A DNA stretch of 56,003 nucleotides from Planctomycetota bacterium (GTDB taxonomy: Bacteria; Planctomycetota; Planctomycetia; Pirellulales; Pirellulaceae), in NCBI GenBank assembly GCA_026692885.1, contig JAPLNJ010000385.1:1-56003 (forward strand), given 5' to 3'. The translations under genes and the position numbers were made by a program. Below the pieces are notes generated by a model that saw only the letters and a list, made by a program, of their open reading frames with translations, did no database searches and was not told the DNA's origin. Positions 27,201 through 35,082 of the stretch are shown piece after piece. The first letter of the stretch is position 1. Every line of letters begins with the position of its first letter.

Positions 27201-28407
27201 GCCTCCGGGCCATCGCCTGGTGCGTTCGAGCGGTACGGTGTTTACCGCCGATGTGCCGCGCCATCACTCGCCTTTGTGGAGCGTGGCGGCGGCGATGGTG
27301 GAAGCCTCCGGGGGCGTCGGCCGGGAAGGCGCTATGGGTCTGGTCACCGCGCAGCACGGTAGAATGATGAAACTCGCGCCAACAGCACCATTACGGTCGA
27401 TGCTTGCAGCGCAGTACTCGCCTGCTGACTCCATGCAGTCCGAACACGCCGACGTGGCCGAGGCACCGACGGAACTGGGGCTCCAAATCGACGGCGACAT
27501 GGTGTCCAACGCGCCCGCGCCGGGAGGCATGGGCGGAGGCATGGGCGGAGGGATGGGCGGCATGGGCGGAGGTATGGGCGGAGGTATGGGCGGCGGCGGT
27601 GCCGGGTTCGGCGGGCGCGGTCCGGGCCAGCGCGAGGACAAGATGCACACCTTGCGCGGTGCACAACTGCCCAGAGTAATGGCTGAGGCTGGCATCCGCC
27701 CGCTGGCGCGCCCGCTGCCAGAGCCTGCTCCTGCCGCTCCCAAGAGTGATCCGGAAAGTCCCCCCGCCGCCAAAGAGGCTCCGCTAGGCGACATGGCCGG
27801 TCAACCAGGTGCCCTGTCCCGTGCGGGGGAACGGCCGGCCATGCCTGGTCAACCGGGCATGACGGTCGGCGGTGTCGTGTCGAGTACTGCGCCCGTGATG
27901 CCCCCCTCGCCGCCGGCAGTCAACGGGCCGGGGTCGGGGTCGGGGCCGCAGTCGGCAACCGCTCTCGCTGCGCTACCTTCTCTGCAGTTGGGTCGCGACA
28001 AGTTCTGGGCCTTGGAAGGTGTGCGCAGCTTACCGATCGCCCTGGACGCTTCCGGCGATCAAGTCACGTTTCAGAGCTTGGGCGTCGAGCCGCGGCTGCA
28101 GGTGCTACTGGCCAACCAACGGCAGATGGGCTTCCTGGCCTGGGGCGTCGGGCTGGTGATCTTTGTGATTGGGCTGTTGCTCACGCGGCGTCCGCTACGG
28201 ACGAAAACAAAATACGTCATCCGCGTGGCCTTGGCCGCGTTGGTGTTGCCGCTGGTGACCGGACTGGTGCACGAACTGGGCGATTCCTTCGACGCCGCCT
28301 TTTACGCCGCTTGCTGCCTGGTGGTCTACTATCTGCTGGCCGCTGTGGCCCAGTGGCTGGGCGGTTGTTGTTGCCGCTGGGGTTGGCGGAGGCCGGTGGG
28401 AGTATGA
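24229..28407 (+). CDS. giant exported membrane-anchored protein, paralog 2 of 3
   Basis: 1392 residues from the ATG at 24229, which has an ideal AAGGAGG nine bases upstream inside the preceding gene. Residues 7-76 are encoded by palindromic repeat DNA (FPRSAWERTSRRSASSAQG...). Only then comes the signal peptide (AHGLLLGLSTILLLTSPRLA), followed by the paralog signature REIYVPFEDLAILLE...VYLTRPEYADLLAKA. A beta-rich body contains LWSALLDGEPVAP, shared with paralog 3. Around residues 1099-1130 is a Gly-Met run (MGGGMGGGMGGMGGGMGGG), then a Pro/Ala-rich linker. Three C-terminal spans follow (FLAWGVGLVIFVIGLLL; ALAALVLPLVTGLV; ACCLVVYYLLAAVAQWL). Function unknown. No alternative start exists between the repeat and the signal peptide. 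Confidence 0.75.
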   Translation: MGNPKSFSFPRSAWERTSRRSASSAQGVGWAVPTRHKQLWWAQPTLRLFHSLSASSAQGRRASAACVPTQSVGTRRTLAHGLLLGLSTILLLTSPRLATAQDKPAPPETVREIYVPFEDLAILLESGPQRVYLTRPEYADLLAKARLTKPEDKAPQGAVVLSAETMATIDRQRARLTVVLEVDVLQDGLQALPLELAGVGVRSAVWEQDHRPAAVGLSDKGQPILFVEGRGRQRLTLELVTPLQTSAAQQTLNFQLPAAAAARLQLTVPGNVEIKSGSQVIRRVIDEAAGVTRFTLLPPRGPTTLVMSLNNKTLQQQRVVIARSVIVDEVTSAYERLHATVSFEVLHGATDRFRFALPDGFEPTEVLSPLVARWLVEKEAARRVLEVRLREPSQGQVVINLSATRTQTNAAATKSRLAAWQMPQLVPQDVAGQVAVVGLIVEDRLKAESLAYQSLIPIDNGVLTTALPDTVFRAEPGAPHVVPVAAYYAPQADYRLAATFRTPEERLKVTTNLLLVLNEKEQRVHGGFGLAPEAGKRFDVRFSVPPDWQVTKVTALDGTALAMERYDDPQQGSRIQVRLPKGISPGETGSILFEAVSVPERWLGEWDQRAVVFPNFAVDKADSDEGALAVRAEDDFVVRPDVLDQLTPLDENEKEKYGLKGVTSNLAYRYDAQPYRATLTVQRTTPTITARCFSFLRLEPEGLTAHYEIQYHIQQARARRLSLVLPAKTPQSLGLVGLAGATVKEFSSQDVEGGRRWTALLAEAASGDVRLAVDFQQPLEDRDLEGFALPVIHADDVAYQSAVVAVEGSADLDIDVRTEARKIDVGELVAAQYRVGRRLLGSYGFVGAAKDVKVDIHRRPGHALPPALVQRAELLTAVSASGRSQTTARYQLRTKALFLEIKLPPESTLWSALLDGEPVAPQRDGDSLLLNLPASGQQATRDLQVVYETPISAVYLLGNLRATAPELSLRADRGAAEIKVPTADLVWHLVLPPGHRLVRSSGTVFTADVPRHHSPLWSVAAAMVEASGGVGREGAMGLVTAQHGRMMKLAPTAPLRSMLAAQYSPADSMQSEHADVAEAPTELGLQIDGDMVSNAPAPGGMGGGMGGGMGGMGGGMGGGMGGGGAGFGGRGPGQREDKMHTLRGAQLPRVMAEAGIRPLARPLPEPAPAAPKSDPESPPAAKEAPLGDMAGQPGALSRAGERPAMPGQPGMTVGGVVSSTAPVMPPSPPAVNGPGSGSGPQSATALAALPSLQLGRDKFWALEGVRSLPIALDASGDQVTFQSLGVEPRLQVLLANQRQMGFLAWGVGLVIFVIGLLLTRRPLRTKTKYVIRVALAALVLPLVTGLVHELGDSFDAAFYAACCLVVYYLLAAVAQWLGGCCCRWGWRRPVGV
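24247..24456. repeat. cluster of palindromic repeats translated in frame
   Basis: Three blocks: hairpin CGTTCCCACGCTCCGCGTGG (about 24250-24274); arms GTAGGGTGGGCTGTGCCCAC at 24310-24330 with their complement at 24347-24367; and family E copy 2 (24384-24452), the reverse of 663-728. The reading frame of the 24229 gene passes through all of them without a stop. Confidence 0.85.
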
Positions 28408-28577
28408 ACCTAGAGTTCAAGAAGAAAGGACTAGAGACGAGAGGAAAAATCGAGACAGCAAGGAGTCTGGACAGAGGCGAATCGGATCTGATTAGTCGGC
28501 TTCAGCCGACTCCCCGTCTGCCACCAGCTTTAGCTGGTGGTAGAGTAGCGACGAAGAAAACCGGTAGCCGGCTTTAG
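28404..28577 (+). CDS. possible coupled short ORF interrupted by the REP unit
   Basis: An ATG overlaps the stop of the 24229 gene as ATGA and opens 57 codons (MNLEFKKKGLETRGKIE...). The last 25 or so codons are translated REP sequence (RLQPTPRLPPALAGG). The first 30 could be the severed head of the next operon gene, or just spacer. No homology known. Confidence 0.15.
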   Translation: MNLEFKKKGLETRGKIETARSLDRGESDLISRLQPTPRLPPALAGGRVATKKTGSRL

Positions 28578-29156
28578 CCGGGCTTCTCAAATAAGGTTTC
28601 AACCATGTCGAGTCATGTGTTTCACGAGATCTATCTTCACTTCAATTGGCATGTGAAAGAAGATCGGCAGATCCTCACGGCAGAACTCGAACCAGTAATA
28701 CATGACTTCATCATCAAGCGGTGCCGAAAGACCAAAGGCGTTTACTTCCACGGCATCGGCGGTACGGAGACTCACGTTCACTTGGCGGTCAACATCGAGC
28801 CGCAGGTGACGATCAGCGAGTTGATCAAGGACTTGAAAGGTGGTAGTTCCCACGACACAAATCAAGCCAAGGGTTCAGCGGTCTTGAATTGGCAGCGAGG
28901 GTACGGAGTGGTCAGCTTTGGCCGCAACAACTTGGACTGGGTTTTGAAGTACATCGCCGGCCAGAAGCAACACCATGCCGCTGATACTGCGCTGGATCGC
29001 CTGGAGAGAACGACCGATTATGAAGATGAGACGCCACCGGATTATGTCTGAAGACATGACGAGAAGTCCGGCTGAAGCCGGCTGCTCATGGTTTCGTAGT
29101 TTCTTGTTTCCACCAGCTAAAGCTGGTGGCAGACGGGGAGTCGGCTGAAGCCGACT
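28494..29156. mobile_element. REP-flanked RAYT transposase unit (REPtron-like)
   Basis: A 663-bp unit bounded by perfect 47-bp inverted repeats, 28494-28540 and 29110-29156. Each is a pair of hairpins: AGTCGGCTTCAGCCGACT and CCACCAGCTTTAGCTGGTGG. A third hairpin (GCCGGCTTTAGCCGG) lies closer to the gene at about 28568-28581, with a similar one at 29068-29082. The centre is the RAYT gene. The arrangement matches what is known of TnpA(REP) genes with flanking REP/BIME sequences. The unit separates the second and third giant paralogs. Confidence 0.85.
28605..29051 (+). CDS. REP-associated tyrosine transposase (IS200-like Y1 family)
   Basis: 148 residues, the size of an IS200/IS605-type TnpA. 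The HUH metal site is HVH at 57-59 in the context GIGGTETHVHLAVNIEP. The candidate catalytic tyrosine is Y116 in WVLKYIAGQKQHH. These enzymes cut and rejoin single-stranded DNA at hairpins; here the natural substrates would be the flanking REP hairpins. The start is ATG at 28605 behind AATAAGG. Both key motifs are present and the frame is intact, so the protein may be active. Same strand as the giant-protein genes on either side. Confidence 0.85.
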   Translation: MSSHVFHEIYLHFNWHVKEDRQILTAELEPVIHDFIIKRCRKTKGVYFHGIGGTETHVHLAVNIEPQVTISELIKDLKGGSSHDTNQAKGSAVLNWQRGYGVVSFGRNNLDWVLKYIAGQKQHHAADTALDRLERTTDYEDETPPDYV

Positions 29157-29170
29157 GACAGAAATAGCGA

Positions 29171-29239
29171 CTGACGACAATTGCATGGCTGTCCGCAAAT
29201 GAGAATTGTGCCTGACGACAATGCCACGGCTGTCCGGAA
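29171..29239 (+). repeat. direct repeat upstream of the 29289 gene
   Basis: Two 28-base copies with 41-base period: 29171-29198 (CTGACGACAATTGCATGGCT...) and 29212-29239 (CTGACGACAATGCCACGGCT...). It may be an operator pair or repeat debris; it lies 50-120 bases before the start codon. Confidence 0.5.
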
Positions 29240-29288
29240 GAATCGGCAGCCCAGAAGAACGAAGAACAACGAAACAAAGGACTCCACT

Positions 29289-32200
29289 ATGTCCAACCTT
29301 GTGATACACCTCATCGAGCCAGCCGCTGTGAAGCTGACACACTTCCTGCGCCGAGCACCGTTCACCGGTTTGGCTTGGCTCGTACTTGCCCTCAGCGCCG
29401 CCTCCTTAATAGCGGCCGAGCCACCCCCGCCTGCTGCGGCGATCGATCCCGCGGCGTTGGCGGAGCTGCTGGAGGCTAGCAAGCCGATCAAGCTGCCGGA
29501 TGATGCGGTGATCATTCCGTACGATGCCGACAACGGTCTGGAAGGCGTGAGGAAAGCCGAACAAGTATTGGTCCCGTACGCCAAGTACGCGGAACTGTGG
29601 AACCGGGCGTTTCCGGACAAGAGACTCGACGTCAAACCGCCGGTCGTGCCGTACTCACTGGCGGGCGCCACATTCCGGGCGACCCTGTCCAGCGACGAGT
29701 TCCTTTTGCTCGAAGGGCACTTGGACCTGGACGTGTTCTCGGACAAAGACGTGCAGGTGCCGCTGCAACTGGCCGGCGGCGTGCTGGCCGCCGCCACCGT
29801 GGATGGCAAACCGGCACGGTTGCAGTTCGTCCAACCGGCGCCGGTTCTTCAAGGGCAAGCTCCCGCCCAGCAGCCGGCAGCTCAGGCCGCCAATGTTCCG
29901 GTTCAGACAGTGGTGCCAGCCCCTGCGCCGGACGCTTCGTTCGCCTTGCTGCATCTATCCGGCCGGGGCCGCCAGCGACTGGAACTGGCGATCCGCTTTG
30001 CGCTGGAACGCCGCGGCGGCTGGCGCGCGGTCGCGGGGCGCGTGCCGGTGGCCCCCGCTGCGGCGCTGGCGATCACGGTCCCGGCCGCCCGCACGGAGGT
30101 TCGCTTGACGGGCTTGGCTGACCGCGACAACTACGAGACGACGGCCGACAACGAAAAAATCGAAACGGCCCTACCGGCCACCGGCGTGTTCCAACTGCAG
30201 TGGCGGCCGAAAGTCGCGGAGGGCCAGGTCGATCGCAGTCTGACGGTCGACTCGCAAGCGGTCTTGGACGTGCAAGAGGACGGCCTGCGGCTGGTGTGGC
30301 GGCTGGGGCTGGAATTCCCCCGCAGCCGGCGCGCTGCGTTCACCATCTGGATCCCCGCCGATTACTTGGTGCAGAAGGTGGTGGGCGACAATGTGCGCAG
30401 TTGGGAGGTGAAGCCCGCCGAGAAACGGCAACGCCTGGAAGTCACGTTGCTCAAGGAGGCCGCGGACCGCGAGGTGGTGACCGTGCAGCTGTCCCGGCCT
30501 GGCGCCATCGCGCCGGACGGCCCGACCCCGTTCGCATCCCCCGTGGTCACCGTCGACGGCGCCGTTCTGCAAAAAGGCCGCTTGATCGTCCGCCGTAGCC
30601 CGCTGCTGGAACTGCGTACCGGGACCATCGAAGGTCTGTCGCGCACGGACATCCCGGCCGAACCGGCCGACAAGGCCGACGCGGTGGAAAGCCCGCTGGG
30701 GCTGCGGCCGTTCCAGGCTTACGAATTTGGTGCGGCGTCGTTCCAGCTGTCCTTGACGGCGGCTCCGGTCGCCAGCGAAGCGACGGCCACGGTCCAGTCG
30801 CTGCTGAAGATTGCGGAACGGGAGACCACGCTGGAAACCCGCGTGATGGTGGACGTGCGACAACGGCCTGTGCATCGCGTCCGGATCCACATCCCGAACA
30901 CGTTCAAAACCGATCGAGTCACCGCGCCCGGCGATGCCAGCTGGGCCGTCACCGAGGAACAGGGGCAGCGGCTGCTGACGGTCTATCTGGCCGCCGGTCA
31001 ACAGCAGCCCTTCTCCGTCCTGATCGTCGGTTCGCTGGGACGTCGGCAGGCGAACGATGCGGTCGCTGCTCCGCGGGTGAACGTGCTCGACGTGCTGCGG
31101 CAACAGGGTGACATCGTGGTCCAAGCGGACCCGGCCTTCGAAGTCAGGGTAACGGGCCTGCAAGGCTGTGAAACCCTGCTGCTCGACCAAGTCTTCAGCT
31201 GGCTACAAGCCGAGCAGCGAGCCTTGGCCCGGCTGGCGATTCGCACCAACCGTGCCGACTACCAGGCCCAGTTCGAAGTCACGACCCGCCGGCCGCGGGT
31301 CAGCGGTTCGACCATCACCAACGTCAAAGTGACGGACGTGGCTGTCGAGGAAACGATCATCCTGGACCTGACCATCCACGAAGCCGGCATCCGCGAGCTG
31401 TCGTTCCTGCTGCCGGCGCGGCTGGCCCAAGCCCGCTTCAACGCGCCCATGCTGCGTCAGAAAACGGACATGGACGAGCCAGGCAAACCGGGCTGGAAGC
31501 GGTTCCGCTTGGAACTGCAGGACCAAATCATCGGACAGTACCGCGTGCTGGTCGAGAACGACCGGCTGCTGCAGTCGGTGAAGCAGGACGAATCGGAACT
31601 GCAGGAGGCCCCGATCCCGCTGCTGAAAAGCATCCGCACCGAGCCCCGGCGCGGGGCCGCGCGCGGCGGCGAGCAACAGGCCGCCACCGACAGCGAGGAA
31701 GACATCCGCACCGATCAACGCTACGTGACGCTGGAAAATGCCGGCAGCGATGAAGTGCTGCCCGTCGACCAGCAGGGGCTGCAACCCCTGGGCCGGCAAC
31801 AGGTCGAGTGGCGGAAGCTGGCGGCCATCTTGGGCGAAGGCATCACCCGGGCGTACTTGGTGAAAGGTGAGACGGCAGAGCCTAAGCTGACGTTCCGGAT
31901 GAAGCAGCGTCAGACTGTCCAGACCGCCGGCGCACAGATCGGCCTGGCGGAGACGCTGCTGGTCGTGGACGCCAACGGCGCTTATCGAGGCCAACAGACG
32001 TATCACGTCAATAACACCACGGAGCAGTTCCTGGTGGTGCAATTGCCCGCCGACGCCCAATTGTGGACGGCCCTCGTGGCGGGCGAGCCGGTCAAGCCCA
32101 CCGAAGTGCCCGGCGGGCAAGCTGCGGACCAGGTGCGGATCCCGCTGATCAAGACGGCCGAAGGCGATCGCGACTATCCGGTCGTGCTGAAGTACGGCGG

Positions 32201-33662
32201 CCAATTGTCTTCCCTGGCGCTGCTGGGGCAGGTGGCCTTCCCGCTGATCCACACCAAAAACATCAACGTGGAACTGAGCCGCGTCCGCCTGCGGTTGCCC
32301 GAGACGCAGCGCTGGTGGTACTTCGGCGGCACCATGCGGCAAGCGGTTGACGAGGGCGACTTCGAGGCCGAGTATCAGCGTTACAACCTGAAGCAGGTGG
32401 GCCGCCTGATGCAGGTCTGGGATAATGCGAATCCGTACGCCCGGGCGCGCGTCGCCAACAACTTGAAGCTACTCGGCGTCACCTTATACAACGGTCAGAG
32501 CCAGTACTCCGGGTACATGAACAACGATTCGTTCAGCAAGAACTACACCGCCAACCTGGCGGCCGTGCAACAGGCGCAGCAGAAGACCCAGCAGTATTAC
32601 GCTCAGGAACAGCAGACGATCGTGGTGGACAATCGTGGCCGGCTGAATGACTTCTTCCAGGCCCAAGGGAACGGGCTGGCCCGCAACGTCGTACAGGGTT
32701 TGGGGACCAACTTCGATGTGACGGTTGCTGAAGACTCCAAACCGCAATCCGGCAAGCAGTCGTTCGACTCCCGCTGGCTGGACAGCAACCAGTTGAAGAA
32801 CACCACCGTCAAGGCTGAGCAAGCGCAGAGCAGCCGCTACGCTGAAAAAGCACCCGCCCAGCGCCGTAGCGGCAAGGGCGGCAAGGTGAAGGAAGTCGAG
32901 GAGCGACAATCACTCGCCAAAGGCATCGCGGACCAGCAGAAACCTGCCAAGGGCCAACTGGACCTGTCCAATAAGTCCGAGTCTCAGCCCGCCCAGCAGC
33001 GCAGCCAGCAGGAACTCGCCAAACAGTATCAGCAGGAGTTAGAGGCCCAGACGGTGCAACAGGGCCAGCAGACGCAGATGCAGTTGGACGTGACCAAGGA
33101 TCTGCCGATGCAAAATCGTCAGCGGGATGGTCAATCGCAGGTTGAGCAGTTGGCGCAGCAGGCGCCCCAAGGTCAGCAGGGCGGCGGTGGCCAGGCCGCT
33201 GGTGATCCCTTCGCTTCACCGGCCGACGGTGGCCAGATCAACATGAACACCTGGGCCGTTCCCGGCACTCCCGCCGCGATGACGCCCGTCGTGCCTGCCG
33301 CGCATTGGATCAGTCTGGACGTGGACCTGCCGGAACGTGGCCAGGAATTCCTGTTCACCACCCCGCGTGGCGACATCGCGATCACGGCGCAAACGGTCTC
33401 AACGTCGCTGGTCGAACGGCTGTGGCGGCTGTTGGGCTTGGCCGCCGCGATTCTGACGCTCGTGTTGGCCTACCAACTGGCGCGGTTCAGCGGGCCGCGG
33501 CTGCTCGGCTCGATCGTCGGCAACGTGTTCTTGCTGCTGGTGGGCTTCCTGAGCCTGGTGATCGGCATCTTTCCGGTGGCCGGTTTGCTGTTGATCCTGA
33601 TCGGCGTCGTGCAACTCGCGCTCCGCCGCGTCCGCCAGCGGACTCGCGTGGCGCCTGGCTAG
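29289..33662 (+). CDS. giant exported membrane-anchored protein, paralog 3 of 3
   Basis: 1457 residues from the ATG at 29289. A signal or anchor segment (GLAWLVLALSAASLIAAEPP) leads to the signature AVIIPYDADNGLEGV...VLVPYAKYAELWNRAF. The beta-rich middle carries LWTALVAGEPVKP, as in paralog 2. From about residue 1090 the sequence becomes Gln/Ala-rich and probably coiled or disordered (QQAQQKTQQYYAQEQQT; QQELAKQYQQELEAQ). Two hydrophobic spans end the protein (LGLAAAILTLVLAYQLA; VFLLLVGFLSLVIGIFPVAGLLLILIG). It is separated from paralog 2 by the RAYT unit. A repeat (33663-33780) begins directly behind the stop. No known function. Confidence 0.75.
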   Translation: MSNLVIHLIEPAAVKLTHFLRRAPFTGLAWLVLALSAASLIAAEPPPPAAAIDPAALAELLEASKPIKLPDDAVIIPYDADNGLEGVRKAEQVLVPYAKYAELWNRAFPDKRLDVKPPVVPYSLAGATFRATLSSDEFLLLEGHLDLDVFSDKDVQVPLQLAGGVLAAATVDGKPARLQFVQPAPVLQGQAPAQQPAAQAANVPVQTVVPAPAPDASFALLHLSGRGRQRLELAIRFALERRGGWRAVAGRVPVAPAAALAITVPAARTEVRLTGLADRDNYETTADNEKIETALPATGVFQLQWRPKVAEGQVDRSLTVDSQAVLDVQEDGLRLVWRLGLEFPRSRRAAFTIWIPADYLVQKVVGDNVRSWEVKPAEKRQRLEVTLLKEAADREVVTVQLSRPGAIAPDGPTPFASPVVTVDGAVLQKGRLIVRRSPLLELRTGTIEGLSRTDIPAEPADKADAVESPLGLRPFQAYEFGAASFQLSLTAAPVASEATATVQSLLKIAERETTLETRVMVDVRQRPVHRVRIHIPNTFKTDRVTAPGDASWAVTEEQGQRLLTVYLAAGQQQPFSVLIVGSLGRRQANDAVAAPRVNVLDVLRQQGDIVVQADPAFEVRVTGLQGCETLLLDQVFSWLQAEQRALARLAIRTNRADYQAQFEVTTRRPRVSGSTITNVKVTDVAVEETIILDLTIHEAGIRELSFLLPARLAQARFNAPMLRQKTDMDEPGKPGWKRFRLELQDQIIGQYRVLVENDRLLQSVKQDESELQEAPIPLLKSIRTEPRRGAARGGEQQAATDSEEDIRTDQRYVTLENAGSDEVLPVDQQGLQPLGRQQVEWRKLAAILGEGITRAYLVKGETAEPKLTFRMKQRQTVQTAGAQIGLAETLLVVDANGAYRGQQTYHVNNTTEQFLVVQLPADAQLWTALVAGEPVKPTEVPGGQAADQVRIPLIKTAEGDRDYPVVLKYGGQLSSLALLGQVAFPLIHTKNINVELSRVRLRLPETQRWWYFGGTMRQAVDEGDFEAEYQRYNLKQVGRLMQVWDNANPYARARVANNLKLLGVTLYNGQSQYSGYMNNDSFSKNYTANLAAVQQAQQKTQQYYAQEQQTIVVDNRGRLNDFFQAQGNGLARNVVQGLGTNFDVTVAEDSKPQSGKQSFDSRWLDSNQLKNTTVKAEQAQSSRYAEKAPAQRRSGKGGKVKEVEERQSLAKGIADQQKPAKGQLDLSNKSESQPAQQRSQQELAKQYQQELEAQTVQQGQQTQMQLDVTKDLPMQNRQRDGQSQVEQLAQQAPQGQQGGGGQAAGDPFASPADGGQINMNTWAVPGTPAAMTPVVPAAHWISLDVDLPERGQEFLFTTPRGDIAITAQTVSTSLVERLWRLLGLAAAILTLVLAYQLARFSGPRLLGSIVGNVFLLLVGFLSLVIGIFPVAGLLLILIGVVQLALRRVRQRTRVAPG

Positions 33663-33780
33663 CCCTCGTTCCCAGGCTCTGCCTGGGAACGCACTGCCTT
33701 GCCGGCTCCGCCGGCCTGCTTGCGAGGCGGAGCCTCACGTCCAGTAGGTTACGAGGCAGATCTTCGTAACCAGAGCGGAT
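33663..33780. repeat. multi-hairpin REP block, family D copy 1
   Basis: A run of four hairpins (CGTTCCCAGGCTCTGCCTGG; GCCGGCTCCGCCGGC; GCGAGGCGGAGCCTC; GTTACGAGGCAGATCTTCGT) starting at the stop of the 29289 gene. A near-identical block in reverse orientation lies at 49391-49505. It may act as a transcription stop or mRNA-end hairpin. Confidence 0.85.
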
Positions 33781-33811
33781 GGACCGGTGGGATCCTATTG
33801 AGTCCTAGGAC

Positions 33812-33958
33812 TCACTGGCCAGCCAACAAATCGACGACTTTCCAGAGGCTTCGCTCGAACTCGAACGGCCCGCGGCGGCCCGTCCGGATGGCTGCCAAGA
33901 CTTGCTGTCGCTCCGCCAGGGTTTCGCGCAATTGCTCGATCAGTTCGCCCAACAGCAC
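33812..33958 (-). CDS. possible 48-residue protein downstream of the VWA gene
   Basis: GTG at 33958, ten bases after the VWA stop, opens a 48-codon frame (VLLGELIEQLRETLAERQQV...FERSLWKVVDLLAGQ) ending at 33812. The sequence is amphipathic-helical with balanced charge and reads like protein rather than shadow. It could be the remains of a longer gene. No Shine-Dalgarno is evident, so translation would depend on coupling to the VWA gene. Confidence 0.4.
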   Translation of the reverse strand: MLLGELIEQLRETLAERQQVLAAIRTGRRGPFEFERSLWKVVDLLAGQ

Positions 33959-33968
33959 CGCGCCGCGT

Positions 33969-34970
33969 TTACGAGGTCCCGTACCGCGGCACTAGCATTT
34001 CGACCAGCAGCAGTCCCAGGCCCAGGCAGACAAACACCTGAAAACGTTCCGCAAAGCGTTTGCGTTTTTCGGCTCGGATCTCGCCCCGCGTCAACTGCGC
34101 CAAATGTTGGTCGTAGATCTGCCCCAGGTCATAGGCCCGAGTCTGCGCCGGCACGTACGCCCCGCCGGTTGTTAGGGCGATCTCTTTGAGCAATCGTTCG
34201 TCCATGCGTGACCGCACTTCCTGGCCCTCGTGTTGCAGGAAGTGCAGTTGACCCTCCCGGTCGCGCACCGGAATTGGCGCGCCTTGCTGCGGGTCGCCCA
34301 AGCCGACCGTGATGATCTTCACGTTCCGTTCGGCGGCTTGCCGCGCCGCTTCCTCCGGGAAGGAATCGTGGTCCTCGCCATCGGTGATCAAGACCAGCAC
34401 CTGATCGCGGTCCCGCTGCTCCGGCATCGCGACGAGCGCCTTGCGGATCGCGTCGCCGATCAGGCTCCCGCCGCGTGGCGCGCTGCCGGTATCGACCTCG
34501 GCCAAGGCCTGGCGGAGGAAACCTTGGTCGGTGGTCAGCGGCACCCGCACGACCGCCGCTCCGGCGAACACGAGCAGTCCGACGCGGTCGCCCGGCAGGC
34601 GTTTCAGCAAGTCCTGGATATCCGACTTCGCCCGCTCCAGCCGGTTCGGAGCTACATCCTGTGCCAACATCGACTTCGATACGTCCAGCAGCACGAACAA
34701 GTCGACGCCGCGCGCGGAGACCTGCTCGAAATAGACACCCCACCGCGGACGGGCCGCGGCCAGGATCAGGCAGGCGACGCCCAAAATCAACGCGATACCT
34801 TTGACCCACGCCCGCCCGCCGCCACCGGAGGGCAGCAGACGTGCGACCATGGCCGGGTCCACAAACCGCCTCGCTGCAGCCGCCCTCCGCCGTTGCGCAT
34901 GCACCACCAGCCCGGCCAATAATGGCAGGAGCCACAAGCCCCACAGGAGATTCGGATTTTCCCAGTACAT
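33969..34970 (-). CDS. BatA/BatB-like VWA-domain membrane protein
   Basis: 333 residues from the ATG at 34970. The N-terminus has two hydrophobic segments (LLWGLWLLPLLAGLVV; GIALILGVACLILAAARPRW), as in BatA/BatB. The VWA domain follows with an intact MIDAS D96-x-S98-x-S100 (LLDVSKSM) and LITDGEDHD. A C-terminal span closes the protein (FVCLGLGLLLVEMLV). Such proteins usually neighbour MoxR and DUF58 genes; here they are absent, and the giant exported proteins are next door on the opposite strand. The role is probably protein assembly or sensing at the membrane; the partner is unknown. Confidence 0.85.
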   Translation of the reverse strand: MYWENPNLLWGLWLLPLLAGLVVHAQRRRAAAARRFVDPAMVARLLPSGGGGRAWVKGIALILGVACLILAAARPRWGVYFEQVSARGVDLFVLLDVSKSMLAQDVAPNRLERAKSDIQDLLKRLPGDRVGLLVFAGAAVVRVPLTTDQGFLRQALAEVDTGSAPRGGSLIGDAIRKALVAMPEQRDRDQVLVLITDGEDHDSFPEEAARQAAERNVKIITVGLGDPQQGAPIPVRDREGQLHFLQHEGQEVRSRMDERLLKEIALTTGGAYVPAQTRAYDLGQIYDQHLAQLTRGEIRAEKRKRFAERFQVFVCLGLGLLLVEMLVPRYGTS

Positions 34971-35082
34971 AGCAGCTCTCGAATTCAGCCGCCGGCCGCG
35001 GGGATCGTGGCCAGCGAGAAACGTTATACCATACCGCACGCTCCCGGAGTACCGGGGCGAGGGGAGCTGGGCAGGCTTACGC

